A stretch of DNA of 64,000 nucleotides from Paraburkholderia sp. BL21I4N1 (GTDB lineage Bacteria > Pseudomonadota > Gammaproteobacteria > Burkholderiales > Burkholderiaceae), in the NCBI RefSeq assembly GCF_002973525.1, contig NZ_PVEN01000003.1, positions 186,001 through 250,000 of the forward strand. Reading direction: 5' to 3'. The stretch's first letter is position 1. Every line of letters starts with the position of its first letter. A program made the translations under genes and the position numbers. The notes below the pieces were generated by a model. The model was not told where the DNA came from. It saw nothing but the letters and a program-made list of their open reading frames with translations, and did not search any database. Shown piece after piece: positions 18,466 through 27,691 of this stretch.

Positions 18466-19416
18466 CTGCGGCCGTTTGGCGCGGCGCATTTTCTGCGCGA
18501 CCAATCCATCCGACACTTGCGACATCAGCGTGCGCAGCCAGCCGACATCGCTCGGGCGATCCGGCTGCGGATGCCATAACTGATAGCACTTGATGCGCGG
18601 AAACGGAATCGGCACATCGACCACCGCGAGCGGCAGGATGCTCGCGTAATGCATCGCGAAGCGGCGTGTGGTCGTGAAGATCAGATCCGATTGCAGTAGC
18701 GTCTGCGGCACCAATCCGAAGTACGGCAGCGTGGCGACGATGCGCCGGTCGGCGCGCGCCCGCGCGAAGCCGATGTCGATCGCGCCGCCGCGCGCGCCGC
18801 TATACGGTGTCGGTGCGAGATGCGGCGCGGCGAGATACGCTTCGCGCGTCATCGGCATGCGGGTCAGCGGATGGTCGGCGCGCATCAGGCACACCACCGT
18901 GTCGGAAAACAGATCGCTGCGTTCGAAACGCGGGTCCGGCTTCGGCCAGTTGCCGATCACCAGATCGAGTTCACCGGCATCGAGCGCGGCGGAATGATCG
19001 AGCATGGGACTCAACGAGTCGATTTCGAGCCGTGCATGCGGCGCCGCGTCGCGGAACTGCGCGATCACGGTCGGCATGAAGAAGTCGTTCAGATAATCCG
19101 GCGCGGCGACGCGAAAGGTGCGGCGCGAGCGACCCGCATCGAAATCGCCGTGCGGCGTCGCGACAAAATCCACTTCGCGCAGCACGCGTTGTGCGGAGGC
19201 CAGCAGCGACTCGCCGTATTCGGTCGGCACCATGCCCGACTTGCCGCGCACGAGGATCGGGTCGTTGAGCGTTTCGCGCAGTTTGCGCAGCGCGGTGCTG
19301 ATGGCAGGCTGAGTTTGATTCAGACGCAGCGCGGTCTGCGTGACGCTGCGCTCGACCAGCAGCGTGCGCAATACGCGCACGAGCCAGATATCGAGGGAGG
19401 CGGCGGTGTCGTCCAT
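18436..19416 (-). CDS. LysR-family transcriptional regulator
   Basis: A 326-residue LysR regulator. The N-terminal winged helix-turn-helix shows LLVERSVTQTALRLNQTQPAISTALRKLRE, followed by a periplasmic-binding-like effector domain from about residue 90. The ATG at 19416 is chosen; the slightly longer frame to 19422 would need a TTG start. Its target is unclear. It lies on the same strand as the GST-kappa-like gene behind it, across a 258-bp gap, and converges on xdhC. The last ~15 codons overlap the xdh terminator. Confidence 0.88.
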   Translation of the reverse strand: MDDTAASLDIWLVRVLRTLLVERSVTQTALRLNQTQPAISTALRKLRETLNDPILVRGKSGMVPTEYGESLLASAQRVLREVDFVATPHGDFDAGRSRRTFRVAAPDYLNDFFMPTVIAQFRDAAPHARLEIDSLSPMLDHSAALDAGELDLVIGNWPKPDPRFERSDLFSDTVVCLMRADHPLTRMPMTREAYLAAPHLAPTPYSGARGGAIDIGFARARADRRIVATLPYFGLVPQTLLQSDLIFTTTRRFAMHYASILPLAVVDVPIPFPRIKCYQLWHPQPDRPSDVGWLRTLMSQVSDGLVAQKMRRAKRPQKKETSAAKG

Positions 19417-19674
19417 GTTCAAGGCTAAGCGGGGCAGGCGGTTCGGGCCGCAATCAAGCGTCGGACGAAGCCCGCCCGCGGACCTGCCCGCGCTCTGGGC
19501 GCAAAGGTTATAACCTTAGGCCGTTTGCGGAGCAGCAGCATAGCGGGCGCGGTATGGCCGGCATCAGCACGGTCTTTTCGGCGCTATCGTGGCGGCTTTC
19601 GAATGGTTTTAGACCATGGTCGACGTTCGCCTCGACGCGCGATCCACTCGAATCGCGCGAAGCTTGCGACTGCC

Positions 19675-20343
19675 TTACGTCGGATTCGCCAGGTTCGCCG
19701 GTATGTCGACGAGACCCGAAGCCAACGCGCTGATCCGCTTCACTTCCTGCGACTCGAGCCAGTTCGGCGTGCGCGCGCAATACAGCACCATCGGCAGTGC
19801 GTCTTCGCCCCAGAACAGTTGATCGTTGAGCCGGAAGGTCGGCACGCCGTAGACGCCGAGACCGATCGCGTCCGCCGTGTTGCGCTGCAATTGCGCGCTG
19901 ACCTCGGGGCTTTTGATCAGCTCGGGACCGTCGGGCATCCCGACGCGATCGCACAGTTCGGCAAACGCCGTTTCACTCGACGGATCGCGGCCTTCGCGCC
20001 AGATGAAGCGGAAAATTTCGCGCACGAACTGGATGTCGCCCTTCGCGGCGGTGGCGAGTAGCAACGGCTTCATCGAATCGAACGGATGAGCCGGCGGCAT
20101 CTTGTACGGAATGCCGAGTTGCTCCGCGCGAAACAACGCGTGCCGGTACAGGAAGGTGCGCTTGGCGGGCACGCTGTAGGCGGGCCGTTGTCCCCAGTGG
20201 CTATACAGGTCGTTCAGGACGACCGGCGTGAACGCGAAGTCGAAGCCCGGCCATTTGTCGTGTTGCTCGAGCAACAGGTACGTGAACGGCGAGACGAAGT
20301 CGTAAAACCAAAGCGGTTGCCTGGCGTCGATGCCAACGGTCAT
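19675..20343 (-). CDS. GST-kappa / 2-hydroxychromene-2-carboxylate isomerase-like protein (DsbA fold)
   Basis: A 222-residue protein of the DsbA-like thioredoxin superfamily. The N-terminal WFYDFVSPFTYLLLEQ carries the catalytic Ser of HCCA isomerases and kappa-class glutathione transferases in place of the DsbA CxxC. The later GVYGVPTFRLNDQLFWGEDAL contains the cis-Pro (VPTF) glutathione-binding loop. The role is probably glutathione-dependent isomerisation or conjugation, substrate unknown. No naphthalene-type genes are nearby. The start at 20343 is supported by a GGGAG ribosome site. A longer frame to 20433 is not favoured. Confidence 0.86.
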   Translation of the reverse strand: MTVGIDARQPLWFYDFVSPFTYLLLEQHDKWPGFDFAFTPVVLNDLYSHWGQRPAYSVPAKRTFLYRHALFRAEQLGIPYKMPPAHPFDSMKPLLLATAAKGDIQFVREIFRFIWREGRDPSSETAFAELCDRVGMPDGPELIKSPEVSAQLQRNTADAIGLGVYGVPTFRLNDQLFWGEDALPMVLYCARTPNWLESQEVKRISALASGLVDIPANLANPT

Positions 20344-20439
20344 AAGTGTCTCCCGGATTGCCTGTTCCGCACGGCGCCTCTGCTGGACCGTCGGATTTGT
20401 AATGATCTTACGCGGTGCGGCGGCCGCTTGCACCCTCGA

Positions 20440-21963
20440 TCAATAGGGTTTGCGACCGGCGCCGCCCGGCGTCTCGCCGATCTCGGCGGCTTCGTTGGCG
20501 GCGGTGTTATCCGCGGCGGAGGGAGCCTTGGGGGCAGTGGCGTCGTCGGCGGCGCCGGTTTGGGTGCCGGGCGCGTCGCCCGATTCGTCGTTCGCGTCGT
20601 CGTTCGTGTCGTCGCGCTGGGCCTCGCGGGCCTGCGTGAGCCGCTGACGCACGAATCCGATATGCTCGCGTAACACATAGAACTGATCCGCGTAGGCCAG
20701 CGGCATTTTCAGGCCGTTGACCGACTCCTCGATCGCATCGAGACGTTCGATCAGCGACGCGCGTTCCGTCGCCGAATGCTCGCTGAGCGCGCTGCGCTCG
20801 ATGGCGATCAACGCGCCATACCAACGGTAGATGCGCGACTTCACCCGCCACGCATACAGCGACGGCACCAGCCGCAACGCCGGCACCAGCAGCACGATCA
20901 GCGGCACCACGACCACCAGCAGCCGGTCGGCGAGACTCGCGAGCCAGAACGGCAGCACCCGGTACAGGAAGCTCTTGCCCGACTTGTAGTAGCGCGCGGC
21001 GTCGTCGCTGATCGGGAAGTCATGCGCGAGCGGCGCGGGGAATTCGCCGGCGCGCTGCAGGATGTTCGCCTTGCCATGCACCTCGCGTGCGGCTTCGATC
21101 AGCAGATCGGAGAGCGCCGGATGCAGCGAGTCGCGCGCCACCAGTTCCGCGGTGGGCGCCACCATATGAATCGGCGCCGACGGCAGGTTCTTGCCGAGGT
21201 CGAACGCGCCCATCGGCATTTCGAGCTGCGTCAGATAGGGGAAGCGGCGGGTGTACGCATCGGCCTGGGTGAAGTCGTAGAACTGCACGTTCGGCGTGCG
21301 ATAGAGCTTGCCCATCACCGCCGGTTGCGCCGAGTCGCCGGCGAGGAACGCCGCGTCGACCTTGCCGGAGATCAGGGCGGCGGCAGCGTCGTCGCCCGAC
21401 AAGGGCAGCAGTTTGGTCGCGCCGCCCGGCTCGATGCCGTTGGCCTTGAGCAGCGCGAGCGCCAGCTCGCGCGTGCCGCTGCCTTCGGCGCCGACCGCGA
21501 GGCGCTGGCCTTTGAATTCGGAGAGTCGCGTGACCGTGGGGCCGTGATAGAAGATCGCCAGCGGCACATAGGCGACGCTGCCGAGCGACATCAGGCCTTC
21601 GCTGGCCGGGCCGGGCGCGACGCCGTCCTGCACGAAGCCGACGTCGACGTCCGACTTCGGGTCGGACAACCGCTTGAGATTCTGCAGCGAGCCTTCGGAG
21701 GCCAGCACGTTCAGGGTGATGCGGTTGCGCGCGAGAATCGTTTTGTACTTCTGCGCCGCGTTCCAGAAGGTGCTGCCCTCGGGACCGGCGCTGATGGTCA
21801 GGGTGCTGGGCGGCGCGGGCTGGATCAGCCGCACGGCGACCCAGACCGCCACGGCGGCGATCAGCAGGATCGGGCCGAACGAGACCGCCAGGTCGCGCCA
21901 GGAGATCGCGACGAAACGGGCGACGAGACGGGGAGGGCGTTTGCGGCCGGTGGCAGGCTTCAT
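20440..21963 (-). CDS. TAXI-family TRAP transporter solute-binding protein, membrane anchored
   Basis: A 507-residue protein with an uncleaved N-terminal TM (about residues 25-45), then a TAXI-type binding domain (TLTISAGPEGSTFWNAAQKYK, GQRLAVGAEGSGTRELALALL) to about residue 330. A second TM follows near 360-385 (LLVVVVPLIVLLVPALRL), and the tail is acidic and Ala/Asp-rich. Plain TAXI receptors are about 320 residues and secreted, so this is the long, anchored form. The matching fused TRAP permease is not adjacent. The start at 21963 is placed just before the basic segment preceding the TM. Confidence 0.84.
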   Translation of the reverse strand: MKPATGRKRPPRLVARFVAISWRDLAVSFGPILLIAAVAVWVAVRLIQPAPPSTLTISAGPEGSTFWNAAQKYKTILARNRITLNVLASEGSLQNLKRLSDPKSDVDVGFVQDGVAPGPASEGLMSLGSVAYVPLAIFYHGPTVTRLSEFKGQRLAVGAEGSGTRELALALLKANGIEPGGATKLLPLSGDDAAAALISGKVDAAFLAGDSAQPAVMGKLYRTPNVQFYDFTQADAYTRRFPYLTQLEMPMGAFDLGKNLPSAPIHMVAPTAELVARDSLHPALSDLLIEAAREVHGKANILQRAGEFPAPLAHDFPISDDAARYYKSGKSFLYRVLPFWLASLADRLLVVVVPLIVLLVPALRLVPSLYAWRVKSRIYRWYGALIAIERSALSEHSATERASLIERLDAIEESVNGLKMPLAYADQFYVLREHIGFVRQRLTQAREAQRDDTNDDANDESGDAPGTQTGAADDATAPKAPSAADNTAANEAAEIGETPGGAGRKPY

Positions 21964-22510
21964 CGGATGACGTGACGGCGACGGTCGAAAGTGAACGGGA
22001 CGCGTGGCAGCGTGCGTCGCGCCGATGGTACCTGAGATTCCGGCGACGGCGAAACGTGCGGCGGCCGCCCGTGCCGACAAACCCGTAACAAATGGTGAGC
22101 GCGGCGTGAATGGGACATGAATGCGCGATGAATACAGCGTGAATACCCTGGTGACGGGGCGTTGAACGCGAGCCGTCGACCGCCGCGCCGATGACTAAAC
22201 CCTTTGCGCTTCTCGCCCGGCTAGATTAAATTGTGCATCGCTGCCGCGAACCGATGTTTGCGCGGCGCGACCCGGCATGACAGACAAGAACCGGGCGCGT
22301 CGGCGGACTTCGCGGCTTGCCGGTTTCGACCCGTGGCGCTTGCCTGCATGCGCATACGGCACCCGGCTTCTCTCGCCTCTCGCACACCGTGTTGCAGCCT
22401 GAGTCGGCCACGCCCAGCCGCGCCTTGTCGCGCGCGCGGCGCGGTCGCAGGTAGTCGTAACGAAGCCGCTTTGATATGCGGTCCAATGTGTAGCTAAGGA
22501 GAAGAGAAAT
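21964..22510. promoter_or_regulatory. Divergent intergenic region
   Basis: About 545 bp between the leftward TAXI gene and the rightward BON-domain gene, with no convincing gene. A weak sigma-70-like pair, TTGCGC (22204-22209) and TTAAAT (22226-22231), spaced by 16 bp, faces the BON gene but would leave a leader of about 275 nt. Nothing else stands out. Confidence 0.3.
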
Positions 22511-22858
22511 ATGAAATCGGTCGGTTTTCTGAAAACGCTGGGTTCGGTGGTGGCAATGGTGGTGGCGTGCAATGTGTACGCTCAGGCAAGCGATGCACCG
22601 AGCACGACCGCGGCGCCGGCTGCAAGCGCCAAGGCGACCAAGAAGGCCAACGGCCAACTCGGCCGCAAGGTGCGTAGCGCGCTGGCCAAGGCGCAAGGCA
22701 TCGACGTATCGAACATCGCCGTGCGTGCCCGTGGCGGCGCGGTGACCCTGACGGGTTCGGTGCCTGACCAAGGCCAGATCGACGCTGCCGGCGAAGCCGC
22801 CAAGGGCGTCGCGGGCGTGACGTCGGTGACGAACAAGCTGACGGTTGTGCAGCAGTAA
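22511..22858 (+). CDS. Secreted BON-domain protein
   Basis: A 115-residue protein with a Sec signal peptide (hydrophobic LGSVVAMVVACNVYAQA, cleavage after about residue 25), an Ala/Lys-rich linker, and one BON domain. The domain shows VRSALAKAQGIDVSNIAV, GGAVTLTGSVPDQGQ and GVAGVTSVTNKLTV. BON domains bind phospholipid or envelope components and are common in osmotic-stress proteins such as OsmY. An AAGGAG ribosome site lies 9 bp upstream. A strong terminator follows 31 bp downstream, so it is a single-gene transcript. Confidence 0.9.
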   Translation: MKSVGFLKTLGSVVAMVVACNVYAQASDAPSTTAAPAASAKATKKANGQLGRKVRSALAKAQGIDVSNIAVRARGGAVTLTGSVPDQGQIDAAGEAAKGVAGVTSVTNKLTVVQQ

Positions 22859-22889
22859 GCAGTCGCTCGACAGTAAGTCAGTGCAGTGC

Positions 22890-22924
22890 AAAAGCCCCGG
22901 TTTTTCACCCCGGGGCTTTTTTTT
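22890..22924 (+). terminator. Intrinsic terminator after the BON-domain gene
   Basis: An 11-bp stem, AAAAGCCCCGG (22890-22900) with CCGGGGCTTTT (22910-22920), has a 9-nt loop and is followed by T8. This is a textbook Rho-independent terminator. Confidence 0.93.
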
Positions 22925-23085
22925 CGCTTTATTTCCCGGTGCGCGGATTTTTTGTGCGGTGAAGATGGGACATCGCCGCTGCGTCCGCGCCGCGAGCGAG
23001 CGCTACCGCCAGTCTGTGTGCTGCGACACACAATTGCCGTAGGCCGGAGCGTACTGTGATGCATGGGGAAATCGGAGTCGATACC

Positions 23086-23334
23086 ATGGAAACCACGCTA
23101 CTGCGCTACACGGATCTGCCGATCGGCGATCGGGCGGCTTTCGAACTGGTTTGCGCGCGGCACGGCTTTGCGCCGGCACATTTCGACATCAGCGCATGCG
23201 TGAATATGGGCGATGCCGCGCAGGAGCGTCTGGTCACGGTGCGCCGTGGCGGCTGGGCGCAGTCTTATTACGACCGGCACGGTCAGTGGATCCGGCAGTT
23301 CGAATCCGATCTGACGTGCAGGTTTTTCAAGTAA
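23086..23334 (+). CDS. Small protein of unknown function
   Basis: An 82-residue soluble protein beginning METTLLRYTDLPIG. The start at 23086 is chosen because GGAG lies 7 bp upstream; an in-frame start at 23056 has no such site. There is no signal peptide or TM, the composition is normal, and the codon use is typical of the window, which supports a real gene. I do not recognise the family. It stands alone, with a convergent exporter gene 35 bp downstream. Confidence 0.65.
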   Translation: METTLLRYTDLPIGDRAAFELVCARHGFAPAHFDISACVNMGDAAQERLVTVRRGGWAQSYYDRHGQWIRQFESDLTCRFFK

Positions 23335-23369
23335 ACATGATCTAAGGCCGAAGGCTGACGGCCGCTGAC

Positions 23370-24158
23370 TCAGGCCAGCACGAGCCGCACGCCAACCAGC
23401 GTCAGCGTGGCGGCGAGCAGATTGCGCAGCAGCTTGTCCGGCGCGCGCGACGACAGAAAGCTGCCGATCGCGATACCCGGCAGCGACCCCACCAGCAGCG
23501 ACAGCAGCATCGACCAGTCGATCGAGCCCAGCAGCCAATGACCGGCGCCCGCCAGCAGCGTGAGTGGCACCGCGTGCGCGATATCGGAACCGACGATCCG
23601 CGTGGTCGGCAGCAACGGATACAGCAGCAGCAACACCGTCACGCCGATCGCGCCAGCCCCTACCGACGTCAACGACACCAGCACGCCGAGCACCGCGCCG
23701 GTCAGCATCGTCAGCACGAGCGTGCGACTCTGGCGCGGCGGCCGTTGACGGCGCGCGCCGAGCGCCGCCAGTTGCGGGCGGAATACCAGCGCCACCGCGG
23801 TCACCAGCAACGCGACGCCGAGCACGATCTGGATCATCCGGCTGGCGCCCGGCGTATCCATTCCATAGCGATGCAGCAGGATCAGCGTGAGCGTGGCGGC
23901 CGGCACGCTGCCGGCGGCGAGTCGCAGCGTGATCTGCCAGTCGACGGAGCCCTTCAGGCCGTGCACGAGGGTACCGGTCGCCTTGGTGGCGGCCGCGTAC
24001 AGCAGGTCGGTGCCGACCGCGGTGGCCGGATGCACGTTGAACAGCAGGACGAGGATCGGCGTCATCAGCGAACCGCCGCCAACGCCCGTCAAGCCGACCA
24101 GAAAGCCGACGAACAGGCCGGAGACGGAGTACAGCAGATCGATGTGGGGAAGGGCCAT
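23370..24158 (-). CDS. TSUP (TauE/SafE) family membrane permease
   Basis: A 262-residue protein with about eight TM segments in two homologous halves. The N-terminal half carries LVGLTGVGGGSLMTPIL and GTDLLYAAATKATG. The second half carries VSLTSVGAGAIGVTVLL and GSDIAHAVPLTLLAG. This is the TSUP pattern, a family linked to export or uptake of sulfite, sulfoacetate and other organosulfur anions. The substrate here is unknown because no sulfur genes are adjacent. Confidence 0.9.
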   Translation of the reverse strand: MALPHIDLLYSVSGLFVGFLVGLTGVGGGSLMTPILVLLFNVHPATAVGTDLLYAAATKATGTLVHGLKGSVDWQITLRLAAGSVPAATLTLILLHRYGMDTPGASRMIQIVLGVALLVTAVALVFRPQLAALGARRQRPPRQSRTLVLTMLTGAVLGVLVSLTSVGAGAIGVTVLLLLYPLLPTTRIVGSDIAHAVPLTLLAGAGHWLLGSIDWSMLLSLLVGSLPGIAIGSFLSSRAPDKLLRNLLAATLTLVGVRLVLA

Positions 24159-24468
24159 TGAGCGGACCGCAGACGGTCGGATGGGGTGAACAGGTTAGGT
24201 GGCGAGGCCGGCACGCGCGGCGGCTTGGGCAGCGCGTCTGCAGTTCGGCGATGGCGCCGCTGCCGACGCACCGCTTGGCTACCCGACCGTCGCGAGACCG
24301 CCCGCGAGTGCGACTGCGAGCGCTGCAGCGAATGCGCCAGCGTGCGGCGAAAGGCGCTATTGTCGCAAAACTGCCGCGTCCGCGTACGGAACGCCCTAAA
24401 GTGCGCAGGGGCAGCGGCTCGAAGCCGCCCCGCGCGCTGCCACGCTGGCGTGTCGGCGCCGCTTGCGC
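24159..24468. other. Gene-free gap between TSUP and LysE genes
   Basis: 310 bp between two leftward genes. It should contain the TSUP promoter, but I see no convincing promoter hexamers, hairpin or conserved small frame. The reading frames present are GC-driven shadows. Confidence 0.4.
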
Positions 24469-25110
24469 TCAGAGCGCGCGGCGAACTTCGACGATGCCGA
24501 ACACCGCCAGCGTGATCCCCACCATCCGGTCGATCGCGACGCGCAGCTTGCTGCCGATTGCATGCCGCGCAAGCGACACCACGGTCACGAGGAAACACCA
24601 CCACGCGATCGAGCCGCAAAACACGCCGCCCACCGTGGTCAGCGCAACGCTCGACGAAAACGCGCCACGCGGCGCGAGCGTGGTGAACAGCGCCGCGAAC
24701 ATGATCACCGTCTGCGGATTGGTCAGCGTGAGCAGAAACGAACTCGCATAGGCGCGCACCGCGCCGGCGCGGCCGACTTGCGCGAGCTTGCCGTTGCCCG
24801 CGTCGTTGGTGTCGTCGGCGGGAGCTTTTTGCAGCAGGGCGCGCACACCCAGATACAGCAGGAACAGACCGGCGATCAGATGCAACGGCCGGTCATAGGC
24901 CAGCATGAACTGCGAGATGCCGACGAGGCCGAGCGCCGCGATCAAACCGTAGACGGCGTCGCCGCTCGCAATGCCGAAACCGATCGCGAGGCCCGCGCGC
25001 GGGCCGCCGGTCAGCGTGCGCCGGATGCACAGCATGCCCATCGGGCCGACCGGCGCGGCAATCGCAAGACCGACGCCGGCAGAGGTGATGAAGAGACTGG
25101 CGGTGGACAT
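24469..25110 (-). CDS. LysE-family amino acid exporter
   Basis: A 213-residue protein with six hydrophobic segments. The N-terminal AAPVGPMGMLCIRRTL and GLAIGFGIASGDAVYGLIA are the RhtB/LysE family signature, and LLTLTNPQTVIMFAALF fits TM4. These proteins export amino acids such as lysine, homoserine, threonine or leucine by proton exchange. An AGGGG ribosome site precedes the start. It is divergent from the LysR gene at 25408 with about 300 bp between them, so that LysR could control it. Confidence 0.88.
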   Translation of the reverse strand: MSTASLFITSAGVGLAIAAPVGPMGMLCIRRTLTGGPRAGLAIGFGIASGDAVYGLIAALGLVGISQFMLAYDRPLHLIAGLFLLYLGVRALLQKAPADDTNDAGNGKLAQVGRAGAVRAYASSFLLTLTNPQTVIMFAALFTTLAPRGAFSSSVALTTVGGVFCGSIAWWCFLVTVVSLARHAIGSKLRVAIDRMVGITLAVFGIVEVRRAL

Positions 25111-25407
25111 TAAAACCCCTGGTTGATTGTTGTGGTTGGTTACGGGTTGTCGTGTTTCGTTTCGGCGCTGTATGACGGCGCGCTGACAATGAAGAACATC
25201 TCAGCATAGCCAGACTTAAAAAACCGGGCAAGGTTGTTGGGTGTCGGCTACTCGCTTTGCGCGGGCGTCGTTTCGTTTCGTTGCGTTGTTGAGTGCGGCT
25301 CGCTGCGACGCACGCGACCGACGGCCGTGGATACCCTGGGGCCAACTTTAACCGCGCTTTCCTCGGGCATAATTTTCTCACTTCACCTTCTGGGAGCGCG
25401 CCCGCTT

Positions 25408-26301
25408 ATGTGGCAAATCGATCAGGTGACCTTGCGCCTGTTCATCGCCGTTTGCGAGGAAGGCACGATCGCGCGCGCGGCCGAACGCGAGTTCATCGCG
25501 CCGTCGGCGGTCAGCAAGCGGCTCGCCGATCTGGAGGCGCTGGTCGATGTCGCCTTGCTGTCGCGCAGTCAGCGCGGCGTGCGTGCGACCGCGGCCGGCG
25601 AAGCGCTGTTGCGGCATGCGAGGCTCATCATGCGCGGTCATGAGCGCTTGCAGGCCGAGCTCAGCGAATACGCCGCCGGGGCGCGCGGACATGTGCGGGT
25701 GCTGGCGAATGTGTCGTCGATGGTAGAGTTTTTGCCCGAGGCGTTGTCGTCGTTTCTGACGAGCCATCCGCGAATTCGCGTGGATGTCGAGGAGCGGGTG
25801 AGTACGGAGATCGTGCGCGGTCTGGAGGAAGGGGTTGCCGATCTTGGCATCTGCCGCGACGTGGTGGCGATGGGCAATCTCGATGTCGCGCCGTACCGAG
25901 CCGATCATCTCGCGCTGATCGTGCCGCGCACGCATCCGCTCGCGGGGGAGGCCGATGTGGGTTTCGAGCAGACGCTGGCATTCGATCATCTCGGGCTCGC
26001 GTCGAATGCGTCGGTGAATGCGCTGATGCAGCGTATTGCGGTGGAAAAGGGCCACGAGTTGAATTATCGAACGTATGTGTCCACGTTCGATGCCGCCTAT
26101 CGTTTCATTCAGGCGGGTCTCGCGGTGGCTATCTTGCCGCGCGAAGCGCTGCCGCGTCATGCGGCTGATGAATACGGCATCGTCGCCGTGCCCTTGCGCG
26201 AGGCGTGGGCAGAACGGCGCTTTGTGATTTGTGTGCGCGATCGTCAGGCGTTGACGCTGGCGGCTTCGCATTTGCTTGAGCATTTGTTGCAGGCGGTTTG
26301 A
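25408..26301 (+). CDS. LysR-family transcriptional regulator
   Basis: A 297-residue LysR protein. The N-terminal helix-turn-helix is AREFIAPSAVSKRLADLE-like (residues about 20-45), and the effector-binding domain runs from about residue 90. The start MWQIDQVTLRLF at 25408 has GGGAG 11 bp upstream and puts the helix-turn-helix at its normal position. Longer frames add an unlikely leader. Position suggests control of either the divergent LysE exporter or the downstream HMG-CoA lyase/CoA-transferase/MFS genes; regulators of this branch often sit next to such catabolic sets. Confidence 0.88.
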   Translation: MWQIDQVTLRLFIAVCEEGTIARAAEREFIAPSAVSKRLADLEALVDVALLSRSQRGVRATAAGEALLRHARLIMRGHERLQAELSEYAAGARGHVRVLANVSSMVEFLPEALSSFLTSHPRIRVDVEERVSTEIVRGLEEGVADLGICRDVVAMGNLDVAPYRADHLALIVPRTHPLAGEADVGFEQTLAFDHLGLASNASVNALMQRIAVEKGHELNYRTYVSTFDAAYRFIQAGLAVAILPREALPRHAADEYGIVAVPLREAWAERRFVICVRDRQALTLAASHLLEHLLQAV

Positions 26302-26620
26302 GGCGGGGCATGGGGCGTCGTTTCGTGAGCGGACGTTGCCGCCGGGCTTGTTCCGCGTGCAAAGCGTGCCTGAAGCAAAGTGCTTGCCGAAGCAGAGCGC
26401 ACACCCGCCAATCCACCTTCTCATTCCTTCCGAAAAGCCCTTAAGGGTTTTCCCGGCGAGGCGGCGCATGCCCGTCCCGCATGCCTGCGCGGCCATCGCC
26501 AGCGGCGATGGAGTGCGTCGCCAACGCAGACTTTTACGCGCGGCCCTGCGCGTGCACGCTGTCACCCAGTTGCTTCATCCCCCGCATTCAACGCGACCTT
26601 CAAGATCGGGATTCGACATC
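26302..26620. other. Intergenic gap with a palindrome before the HMG-CoA lyase gene
   Basis: 319 bp without a credible gene. The palindrome CCCTTAAGGG (26438-26447) is flanked by AAAAG and TTTT and may act as a compact terminator for the LysR gene or as an operator. No clear promoter is visible. A purine-poor leader precedes the lyase ATG. Confidence 0.3.
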
Positions 26621-27691
26621 ATGAGTGATACCAGGGAGCGCGTCGTCGTGACCGAAGTCGGCATGCGCGACGGCCTGCAAAGCATCGCCCGCATCATGCC
26701 CACGGAATTCAAACGTCGCTGGATCGACGCCGCGTATGCCGCCGGCGTGCGGCACATGGAAGTCGCGTCGTTCGTGCCCGCGAAGCTGCTGCCGCAAATG
26801 GCCGATGCCGACGCCGTCATTGCCCACGCGCTCACTTACGACGATCTGATCGTGACGGCGCTGGTGCCGAATCTGAAAGGCGCGCAACGGGCGCTTGAAG
26901 CCGGCGCGCACCGGATCGTCGCGCCGATCTCGGTGAGCGCCGCGCATAGCCTCGCGAATGTGCGCAAGACGCCGGCGGAGATGATCGACGCGTTCGCGGC
27001 GATGCGGGAGTTGATCGATAGCGTGGCGAGCGATGCTGGGGCACGCGCTGATACCAACGCAGGAACTGACGCTGGCGCCGGAGCAGACGCCAACGGTCAC
27101 GTTCGTGCCGGACCACGCAAACACCGCGTCGAATTGATCGCCGGACTATCGACGGTGTTCGGCTGTACGTTGCAAGGCGCGGTGCCGTACGCCGATATCG
27201 CCGCGATCGCGCGAGCCGCCGTGCAGGCCGGCGCCGACGTGATCGCGCTCGGCGACACCACGGGCGAAGCGACGCCGAGCCGGGTCGGCGAGATCATCGA
27301 GTTGGTCCGCGACGCGGTAGGCGACACACTGCGCTCGCTGCATTTCCACGACACGCGCGGCCTCGGTCTCGCCAACACGCTGATCGCGTTGCAACACGGT
27401 ATCCGCGAATTCGACGCTTCGCTGGCGGGTCTCGGCGGTTGTCCGCATGCGCCGGGTGCGACCGGCAACGTCAACACCGAAGACCTCGTGTTCATGCTCG
27501 ACAGCATGGGCTACGACACCGGCATCGATCTCACGCGCCTGCTCGCGTCGCGTGCCGTGCTCGCCGACGCGTTACCCGGTGAACCGCTGTACGGCTATCT
27601 GGCACGCGCCGGTTTGCCGAAGCAGTTCATTGCTACGGGCGCGTCCGTGGGTTCCTCTTCCGACTCTACCGAATCACAGGTGCTGCAATGA
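26621..27691 (+). CDS. Hydroxymethylglutaryl-CoA lyase family enzyme
   Basis: A 356-residue TIM-barrel lyase. Active-site elements known from HMG-CoA lyase are all present: R16-D17 in EVGMRDGLQ, the metal-binding H241 and H243 in HFHDTRGLG, and C274 in the loop GLGGCPHAPGATGN. It would split an HMG-CoA-type thioester into acetyl-CoA and a keto acid such as acetoacetate. Typical members have about 300 residues; the excess is partly a low-complexity Ala/Asp/Gly/Thr insert at about residues 137-167. Its last bases overlap the next start (ATGA), showing translational coupling with the CoA-transferase. Confidence 0.88.
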   Translation: MSDTRERVVVTEVGMRDGLQSIARIMPTEFKRRWIDAAYAAGVRHMEVASFVPAKLLPQMADADAVIAHALTYDDLIVTALVPNLKGAQRALEAGAHRIVAPISVSAAHSLANVRKTPAEMIDAFAAMRELIDSVASDAGARADTNAGTDAGAGADANGHVRAGPRKHRVELIAGLSTVFGCTLQGAVPYADIAAIARAAVQAGADVIALGDTTGEATPSRVGEIIELVRDAVGDTLRSLHFHDTRGLGLANTLIALQHGIREFDASLAGLGGCPHAPGATGNVNTEDLVFMLDSMGYDTGIDLTRLLASRAVLADALPGEPLYGYLARAGLPKQFIATGASVGSSSDSTESQVLQ

